From Heterohyrax brucei (Eukaryota > Chordata > Mammalia > Hyracoidea > Procaviidae): DNA of 64,000 bases. A program made the position numbers and the translations under genes. The notes under the pieces are model-generated. The model had not been told where the DNA came from and made no database searches. It was given only the letters and a program-made list of their open reading frames with translations. Below, one piece after another: positions 57,310-64,000 of this stretch. Each line of letters opens with the position of its first letter. Position 1 is the stretch's first letter. Location: positions 27,191,431 to 27,255,430 of the forward strand of contig CM053146.1 in NCBI GenBank assembly GCA_028571685.1, given 5' to 3'.

Positions 57310-57495
57310 AATTAGCTGCCATCAAGTCAATTCCAAACCATGTTGACCCCATAAGTTGTAAAGCAGAACTATGCTTCTTAGGGTTTTCAATGTTTGTGAT
57401 CTTTCAGAAGTAGACTTCCAGGCCTTTCTTTCAAGGTATGTCTGGATGCATTCAAACTTGAACACTTTTGGTTATAGTTGAGCATTTACCTCAGG
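57310..57495 (-). repeat. AfroSINE, long old subfamily
   Basis: 'gctgccatcaagtcaattcc', 'gtgatctttcagaagtagac' and 'ttccaggcctttctttc' mark a diverged minus-strand long-form copy. Confidence 0.78.
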
Positions 57496-57534
57496 GACTT
57501 CTAAATGAATCACACCCAGACAAATAAATAAAAT

Positions 57535-57692
57535 CAAACTGGTTGCTATCCAGTGGATTCCAACTGATAGCAATCCTATAGGAAAGACTAGAATTGCCCC
57601 ATAGGGTTTCCAAGGAGCAGCTGGTAGATTCAAACTCCTAGCCTTTTGGTTAGGAACCATATCACTTAGTTACTGCACAACCAGGGCGCCAC
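57535..57692 (-). repeat. AfroSINE
   Basis: Minus-strand copy: 'gtggattccaactgatagca', 'catagggtttccaaggagca', 'gccttttggttaggaacc', 'actgcacaaccagggcgcc'. Confidence 0.93.
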
Positions 57693-58854
57693 AGATTAAT
57701 TCTGCTGTTCAATATGCCGCGGACATGGAGACAGGAACAGAGTTTTTGAAGTGGTCATCAGAAACACCAGAAGAAGCTGATGTTCAATATCCGGTATGGA
57801 TCACTCACAAAGTCTTGATTTCCTATTTAAAGCATTACGAGCGCATGAAAATCCTTTTTTTTTTTAAAATCTAGTTGAAGCTATTAATGCACTTAAACAT
57901 ATTAGCTAATTGCATCTTTATGATAAACAGATAATTATACTCATTTTTAAATATGTAGGACAAGACTAGGGATAATAAGAATATGTCATAATAATTCAGA
58001 GCTACACCATAACAGGAGTGGAATTTTAACACCTTTTCTTTCTCTCCATCTTCACATGAGTTTTCAGATTCAAGTTTCCTAGAGACTTCTGTTGGTATTT
58101 TCTCATAGTTTAGATTATTGAGATTGATGAGACAAGAAAATGTAAAAAAAAAATTGAGCCCAAAGAAATGCAACAGTGAATATAGTCACAGTACTGATTC
58201 CGTAGGAGACTTAACGCCTTGGTCATTTTTGTGGCCTAGGGAACACACTGACTGAGTTTTCTTGGTCAAACACTAACATTATCTTACAGTCATGCCAACT
58301 GGCATTTGATGAGCTATTAGGGGGAAATTTATTAGTACTACATTTTCTTTATAACATATCCTGCTACAGTAGTACAGCTCATAGGTATTTAGACTGTTCT
58401 CCCTCCGTCACTATTCAGATCAGACAAGCACACAACTCTCAGAAGTCATTTTGATTCAAATCACATTTTAGGCTAATAAGAAAAGAGACGGAGGTAGTTC
58501 CATTGGCTGATTTTTGCCAAGACTAATCTTCTCACACTGTCATTTTTCTTTAAGAGTTTTGTAAAATGAGAGAAATAAGACATTGATCAAGTATTGCCAT
58601 GTCTCTAAGGTATTGGTTATGGTCACCAGTCATAAAGTATATTTTTCAAGAAAGATAAACTTCAAGTTACTACAAAGAAAAAATGAGCTGTACTTTAATC
58701 AAGATTTCAGAATCAAAATTAGGTCATTCTCTTTAACTGAATAGCTTTTCTTACTCTAGAAGTCATTAGAATTAGGAACATGGATTCCAGAAAATCCAAG
58801 GGAAAACAAGAAAAATGACACATTAGTAAAACAAAACAAAACAAAACAAAACAG
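57693..58854. other. intron, nothing recognised
   Basis: Unassigned sequence. The minus-strand open frame at 57871-58173 has no domain and no DPP10 similarity. Confidence 0.45.
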
Positions 58855-58990
58855 AAAAATCTGTGGCGTAGAGTTGATTTTGACTCAGAGCCACCCTATA
58901 CAATAACAGAGTAGCACTGCCCCCAAGGAGCAGCTGGTGGATTGGAACTGTTGAGCTTTTGGCTGGCAGCTGTAGTTCTGAAGTACTGCA
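58855..58990 (-). repeat. AfroSINE
   Basis: Preceded by (AAAAC)n. 'gtagagttgattttgactca', 'ggagcagctggtggattgga' and 'gagcttttggctggcagctg' mark a minus-strand copy. Confidence 0.88.
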
Positions 58991-59949
58991 CATGGTGGTA
59001 GAGATGGTAAAAAGATAAAAACAAATTATTCATAGCTAAAAGCATGTAGGAGAATTAGGGGGAATTAGGACAGTTTAAATACGCATTTTTAATCTCAAAG
59101 GAAAGCTTAAGCTCCTTGGTAAGAATCAGTGACGATACTTCTTTAGACATGAATTTCCACTAAGACTATGGCAGTTTTGACAATTTAAAAATAAATCTGT
59201 GAAGTGGAAATTAGTGTATATAAAGTCTAGAATTAATAGGCTGCTTTCCAGATATTAAAAAAAAAAATCATTCTTATGAGGTCCTGGTAAAATCTTTTTG
59301 AGTGAGGATTCATTTTAATACTAAATGGATGTGATCCTTTGCCCTGATTATGAATATAAATATTCATTTAGAGACATCAGATGGATGTAAATATTCCCTC
59401 AAGTATTGCCTTAGTTTATTTAGTAACCAACAAGCATTCCTGGCTTAAATAAGGATGCTTTGTCCCGTGATAATCTCGACAAATTTTATAAAATAGGTTA
59501 AAAAAAAAAAAAAAAAAAAAAAGCTTCCACCTAATAGACTCTACAAAGTATTAGCAATGACCTTATGATGTTCAGGAATAAATTACATGAGCACCACATT
59601 AATGCACTGAATATTCAAAATGAGGCTTTGAGAAGGAGGAGGTCATGGGCAAAATGCCTGTCTGCTGTCATGTGGGAAGCTGCTAGTTTGCAAGTCACAT
59701 ACACCTGAATAAGACACTAATGGAAGATGAATGAGAAAAAGGGAGCATCAAGGCAGAAATTTGTCACAAATCAGGCTGTAGCTGTTTAGGCTTCCAAGGG
59801 TCCGGAGCCATGAAACTGAACCAAGCTGTGGCTTTGTCAAGCACTGTTCCTTTAACCACGTTGAAAATGCGCTTTCAGATTGTTCCTCCCTTCATTTAGC
59901 TATGTGGATGGTCTTCCAGAACTGAGGAAGAGCCTTGCACACTGCTTAC
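58991..59949. other. intron, with an A run
   Basis: Mostly unassigned; an A run of about 23 lies at 59500-59522. The last bases form the donor side of exon 59950-59997. Confidence 0.5.
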
Positions 59950-59997
59950 CTGTACAGCTGCCTCCCTCTGGGAGAAGACTCTGTGCTCACAAAGTAA
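59950..59997 (-). CDS. DPP10: DPP10 exon: YFVSTESSPRGRQLYS
   Basis: A 48-nt exon with acceptor 'tcttttgggcag' and donor 'gtaagcagt'. It finishes one codon, then encodes YFVSTESSPRGRQLY with two bases of the serine codon completed by the next exon. This is a beta-propeller blade; ESSPxxRxLY is a family-wide motif (DPP4: EYKGMPGGRNLYK-like region). Human, as I recall it, has IYFLSTESSPRGRQLYS. This is the most N-terminal DPP10 exon that I could find in the window. Confidence 0.95.
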
Positions 59998-60834
59998 CTG
60001 CCCAAAAGAAAACAACACACACATCAGCCACACATCTAGTTTTGCCAAGCTGAGCTTGTAAGTGAATTCTCAAAACTGCCAAGAACAGACAAGGGCACTG
60101 CAGTTGTTCAACACTAAGGCTTGGGTGTCTTTGAAAACTTTTTAATCTTTTACCTTTATAATAAGATCATTCCACTTTTTCCAGATCTCTCTCAGTCCTA
60201 CCCCCTCCCTCACATTAAAGAAAAAATGTTCTTTTGACTAGGATTATAGTAAGTGAAATATAATTTTGGTAGAAAAGATGTCATTTTGACTTTCAGAGCC
60301 TGACTAGAGAACTGAATAACGCTCACATTTTTTGAGTGTTTTCATCGTATGCCAAGATCTTTATCACTTCCCAGTTTCCTGATGTCAGATGCCTCACGGT
60401 GATTTGTTCACTTTTACTCTGCAAAGAGATAGAAAGTATTGATTGTCTTTTTTATTTAGCCAGCTCTAGCAAACTCTAAAATACTGATTGCCTGTGTCAC
60501 TTTTATTTCTTTAACTCTTGGCTAGCCTTCAGTTTATCATTTTAAATCTCAAGAATGAGTGCATACCACATAAACAAAGACTTAGGCAATGCTGGTGCTT
60601 TCACTCCTGCACTGCAGTGAAACCATTCTGAAAAAGTCCCAATGTGATGATCACCTGTACATCTTCTTGACATCAGCATTTCATACCAACAGGGAGTGTT
60701 AATCACTCTTGTCTAAAACATCAGCAACAGTGCAGTTCAAACAGCTTTAAATAAAAAAAACAACATTCAGGACTAACCAAAAAGAAACTTGATTCTGAAG
60801 AAATATTCAGCTGTACACTTTTTAACTTTACAGA
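59998..60834. other. intron, nothing recognised
   Basis: I looked on the minus strand for the preceding DPP10 exon and did not find it. A MIR-like patch near 60330 is too weak to call. Confidence 0.5.
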
Positions 60835-60950
60835 ATATATATCACTGTAAAATTAGCTATTTTCACTCAATAATGTGTTTCTGCAATTAACCTACAGTGA
60901 TGCCCGTAGTGATGGTTCATTTTCATTGCTGCATGACATTTTATTGTACA

Positions 60951-61134
60951 AAAACCAAACCAAACGAAACCAAACCAAACCAAAACATTCATCTCAAGTC
61001 CATTCAGACTTATAGTTGACCCTATAGGACAGAGTAGAACTGCCCCATTGGGTTTCAGGAAGCAACTGACGGATTCAAACTGCTAACCTTATGGTCAGCG
61101 GCCAAACTTTTAACCATTATACCATCAGGGTTTC
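60951..61134 (-). repeat. AfroSINE
   Basis: Full minus-strand copy with (AAACC)n-type tail 'accaaaccaaacg'. 'cattttattgta' (about 60937) and 'cattttactgca' (about 61135) look like its target-site duplication with two differences. Confidence 0.93.
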
Positions 61135-61317
61135 CATTTTACTGCAAAAAAATATAACAATTTATTTGTTCTTCTGATGTTTGTTTCCAAATTTTTGCTG
61201 CCTGTGAGCATTCCAGTTAATGTCTTCTGATGAATATGGAAAGGACTTTTCAGAGGCAAAAATCAGTAGTGGGGTTGTTTAGTCATAGGATACACATGTC
61301 TTCTACTTAATTAAAAA

Positions 61318-61475
61318 ATCCTTTGCTATTGAGTTGATTCCAACTTACATGAACCTAAAGGACAGAGTAGAACTGCCCCATAGGGGTTTTAAAGAGTGTC
61401 TGGTGGAGCTGAACTGCTGACTTTTTGGTTAGCAGCCATAGAATGTAGCTACTGTGCCACCAAGGCTCTTCTACT
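61318..61475 (-). repeat. AfroSINE
   Basis: 'ctattgagttgattccaact', 'gtagaactgccccatagggg', 'ctttttggttagcagccata', 'actgtgccaccaaggctc'. 'tcttctac' occurs on both sides. Confidence 0.93.
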
Positions 61476-61494
61476 ACACTAAAAAGTCAAAGCT

Positions 61495-61640
61495 ACTCAA
61501 ATCAAGTCAATTCTGACTCCTAGCAACCCTATAGGTCAGAGTAGAATTGCCCCAAAGAGTTTCCAAGAACCGCCTGGTAGATTTGTACTGCTAATCTTTT
61601 GGGGTAACAGCAATAGCACTTAACCATTACACCAAAGTTT
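61495..61640 (-). repeat. AfroSINE
   Basis: 'caagtcaattctgactccta', 'gtagaattgccccaaagagt', 'ggggtaacagcaatagcact', 'taaccattacaccaaagttt'. 'ttctactacact' before and 'ttctactgaact' after suggest its target-site duplication. Confidence 0.92.
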
Positions 61641-61805
61641 CGATTTCTACTGAACTATATAGTGGCAAAGTAATTTCCAAGTTGTCCCAACTTATACTTG
61701 ACTAAATTCCCATGACTGTATATCTTCCCCACTTCCTCACCAACAGTTGTTATCGCCAGAATTTTTTAGTTTTGTCAACCTAATGAACGTGAAACTCTAT
61801 TTTAT

Positions 61806-62540
61806 ACATTTTCTTTTCATTTAGAAAATTCCACATCCTACATAAAGGCTGAAAGAATAATACAATGAATGCATGCTCATAGTTTCTACATTTGAAATAT
61901 CTGTCATTCCTCTAGTTTTTGTGTTCAATCATTTAAAGATAAATTACAAATTTCAGAATATCCTAACCTTAATTTCCTCAGCACACATCTATCAAGGTGA
62001 AAAATATTTTGCTATATAGCCAGCCAAGCCAAGTATTGTCGAGTTATTACATCCATGAAAACTGACTTTAATTTATTATTAAATTCATTAACATTTCCCA
62101 AACTGCTCCAAATAATTAGCTGTATCTCTATAACTTTGCTTATATATAATAAATGACCACACAGTCAAGGTTGACATGTTGCAACCTGTTACCACTGCTT
62201 CAGTATTTTAAGGTAAAACAATCATTCCATTTTTCTGTCTTTTGCAACACTGGCAGTGTTTTAAGGTCTTGGCCAAACTGTCTCATCAGATGGCTGATGT
62301 TTTGGGTTTCTCTGGTTTTCCCATGATGTAATTTAGATTAAATGTTTTGGGTAAGAATACTACGTAGGTGACATTGGTTATCTCACTACAGGTTTTGAAC
62401 ACATGCGAATATTCTGTTTGAGTGGAAACACCCAGGTCTATTCACTGTAAAAACATTCTTTGTCTTATAATTAAAAGTAGCATAATACTTTGCATATTAT
62501 ATTAATAACCTTTCCACAATCAACTTTCATTCAGTAATTT
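61806..62540. repeat. old L1M-type 3' region
   Basis: 'aaattccacatcctacataa', 'tgctccaaataattagctgt', 'cagtcaaggttgacatgttg' and 'gtaagaatactacgtaggtg' follow the 3' region of old L1, as at 4560-5115. A short SINE-tail word 'agccagccaagccaagtatt' sits at 62025-62045. Confidence 0.5.
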
Positions 62541-63118
62541 TAAACTTTCATTATGATCTCAAAGTGTTTTTCTAACTAGAACATCCTTTTTGTATTTATT
62601 AAACAGTATTCTCCTGTAAAGTTTTCCTCACTTCTTCCATTTATATGTGTGCAATTTATTTCTCTCTATCCTCCTCATCTCCTTGTATTACCAAAAACTC
62701 AAACATCTTCACTTATTGCAGTGCTAATATCCCATTATTATTGTTATTTTTTATGATGCTGAGATTTTCAAAATGTAGCCAGTAGGAAGCTTCATGCCAA
62801 TCACTCTACGTATTGTTTTGGACATCACCCTTTAAGCACTGCCTTGACATCTGCACAATAAGATGTTTCAAGAGCATTTCACTTTCTCTGGCTACAGGCC
62901 ACATCCCAGGGAAACTTCCTTTACATTGCATCAGGGATGTGACTTGGGTAAGGGTATTACAACTCCATACAAATTCTCTTTAACAAAAAATTACAATCAC
63001 CAATGAAAGACAAACCCACAACACTAGGAATCATGGCCTAACCAAGCTGACAGTCATTTTGGGAAGACACAATTCAGTCCATGACAGATAGATAGCAATA
63101 TTCCTTCTGTTCTTTCTT
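62541..63118. other. intron, nothing recognised
   Basis: Unassigned sequence before a (TG)n run at 63119-63141. Confidence 0.45.
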
Positions 63119-63156
63119 TTGTGTGTGTGTGTGTGTGTGTTTGTACAATGTGTGTA
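63119..63156. repeat. (TG)n tract at an AfroSINE head
   Basis: 'gtgtgtgtgtgtgtgtgtgt' followed by 'ttgtacaatgtgtgta', ending where the plus-strand SINE head starts. Confidence 0.9.
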
Positions 63157-63318
63157 TGGAAACCCTGGTGGCGTAATTAAGTGCTAGAGCTGCTAATCAG
63201 TAAGTAGGCAGTTCAAATTGACCAGGCACCCTTTAGAAACTCTATGGGACAGTTCTACTCTGTTCTGTTTTGTGAGTTAGAATCCACTTTGCAGCAATGG
63301 GTTTGGTTTTGTTGGTTA
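63157..63318 (+). repeat. AfroSINE
   Basis: Plus-strand copy, 'ggaaaccctggtggcgtaat' to 'cagcaatgggtttggttttg'. Confidence 0.95.
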
Positions 63319-63419
63319 CATATGTATATGTGTGTGTGGGTGTGCATGTGCATTCATAATGATTGTCTAACATTATTACCAGTTTGATGTATATTAAGTT
63401 TATTTGCTTCCCTTAAGGC

Positions 63420-63560
63420 TTAAATTGCTATGTAAGCCTCTTCTATATTACATTCATGAAAATAGACGTTATTAAATTTATTTTAAAAATTCCTTGATTG
63501 TCCCAAATAATTAGCTATATCTCTATAGCTAATTTTATTTTAAAATACACTCATAGTTCT
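63420..63560. repeat. copy of the old L1M-type segment at 62045-62140
   Basis: 'tattacattcatgaaaatag' and 'caaataattagctatatctc' parallel 'tattacatccatgaaaactg' and 'caaataattagctgtatctc' at 62047-62136, in the same order and orientation. Confidence 0.55.
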
Positions 63561-63897
63561 AATATATACATTAGATAACGTATTTTACTGAGTTTTTTTT
63601 TTTCTTTCTACCTACTCTCATTAATCACAGGTAGAATTTTTTCATTAGCTTATTTATTTTTCTTTTTGAAAAAACAGGCACAAAATAATTTAATAACTGC
63701 TATTATAAATGTAATCTTAAATTCACATAAGCATCTAAACTATGGAGAGTATGGAACTTATTCCAGTTCCATTCTCAGAGATATTGTTTCATCTACATAA
63801 TTCTCCATACTGTGCAAATACCATAGTTTATTCAATGATGCATATCTCAGATAATGCTACAATGATTAATTTTCTGTGCAGGTATATGCATGCTGTT
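63561..63897. other. intron, AT-rich, nothing recognised
   Basis: AT-rich intron between the old L1 piece and the RTE end. Confidence 0.45.
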
Positions 63898-64000
63898 GTG
63901 AAGGTGTTAGGTGCCATCAAGCAGGTTTTAGCTCAAAGGACCCTATGTACAACAGATCAGAACATCACCCAGTTCTGTGCCACCCTCACAGTTATTGTAA
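63898..64000 (-). mobile_element. RTE LINE 3' end, continues past the window
   Basis: 'ggtgttaggtgccatcaagc', 'aaaggaccctatgtacaaca' and 'ttctgtgccaccctcacagt' are the reversed RTE 3' terminus. The body should continue beyond 64000. Confidence 0.85.

Larger units (their letters stand above)
60835..61805 (-). mobile_element. old L1 3' region, minus strand, broken by three AfroSINEs
   Basis: Reversed L1 end: 'tcactcaataatgtgtttct', 'tcattttcattgctgcatga', then 'atttatttgttcttctgatg', 'agtggggttgtttagtcata', 'caaagtaatttccaagttgt', 'cttcctcaccaacagttgtt'. AfroSINEs at about 60951-61134, 61318-61475 and 61495-61640 split it. Confidence 0.7.
1..64000 (-). other. DPP10: DPP10 gene body, internal part (8 exons plus introns)
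   Basis: The window lies wholly inside one minus-strand gene. Eight exons have GT-AG borders, and their phases join without a break (48, 122, 48, 99, 70, 195, 55 and 100 nt). Their translations follow human DPP10 as I remember it, including STESSPRGRQLYS, NRQCISC, SFSPMNQHFLLFC, ILHIDDYE-like, FDGRGSG and GYGGYIASMILK. DPP10 is a type II membrane glycoprotein with a beta-propeller and an alpha/beta-hydrolase fold. It lacks peptidase activity and modulates Kv4 channels. Intron sizes from 5' to 3' are about 5.2 kb, 1.4 kb, 7.1 kb, 107 bp, 24.9 kb, 0.6 kb and 13.2 kb. No promoter, first exon or last exon is in view. DPP6 is the closest alternative, but the sequence fits DPP10 clearly better. Confidence 0.95.

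Noticed and set aside
1-64000. tRNA genes suggested by A-box and B-box words
   Set aside because: All belong to AfroSINE heads; none folds into a complete tRNA with intact stems that I could see.
59998-64000. A further upstream DPP10 exon in the last 4 kb
   Set aside because: No minus-strand frame with DPP10 similarity and splice sites was found by eye. The expected preceding exon probably lies above 64000.

Overview
This is a 64 kb piece of AT-rich mammalian intronic DNA. The host is almost certainly an afrotherian, most likely an elephant or another paenungulate. The main clue is about forty copies of a tRNA-derived SINE whose head reads like 'ggaaaccctggtggcgtagt' and whose tail ends near 'gagtcggaatcgactcgac', which is the AfroSINE pattern. 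The second clue is several RTE/BovB-type LINE copies of the elephant kind. The assignment rests on my memory of these families, not on a database search.

One host gene is visible, on the minus strand: DPP10 (dipeptidyl-peptidase-like 10, an inactive DPP4 relative that is an auxiliary subunit of Kv4 potassium channels). Eight consecutive coding exons with clean GT-AG borders and matching phases can be read from high to low coordinate: 59950-59997, 54582-54703, 53165-53212, 45948-46046, 45771-45840, 20676-20870, 19994-20048 and 6658-6757. They total 737 nt (about 245 residues). They run from the last part of the beta-propeller into the alpha/beta-hydrolase domain, through the nucleophile elbow, where the catalytic serine is glycine. 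The remaining C-terminal exons lie below position 1, and the N-terminal two thirds of the gene lies above 64000.

Everything else is intron filled with transposon fossils. 1-6.6 kb: AfroSINEs, an LTR element inserted into an AfroSINE, an old L1 3' region and a MIR. 6.8-19.9 kb: MER5-like hAT pieces, an RTE 3' half, a solo LTR, a nearly full-length minus-strand L1 (11.3-17.0 kb) and older L1. 20.9-45.7 kb (the 25 kb intron): L1 pieces, minisatellites, an L1 mosaic with a mariner remnant inside (22.6-26.3 kb), solo LTRs, an RTE cluster (31.7-35.6 kb) and many AfroSINEs. 46-54 kb: L1/HAL1 pieces and an RTE copy split by later insertions. 54.7-64 kb: nested AfroSINEs, a solo LTR, old L1 sequence and the end of one more RTE copy.

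No RNA gene, CRISPR array, prokaryotic-type operon or new multi-gene system is present. The most useful observations are layered insertions with readable target-site duplications, which give relative ages, two very short AfroSINE-like insertions flanked by perfect or nearly perfect direct repeats, and the dead catalytic site of DPP10.
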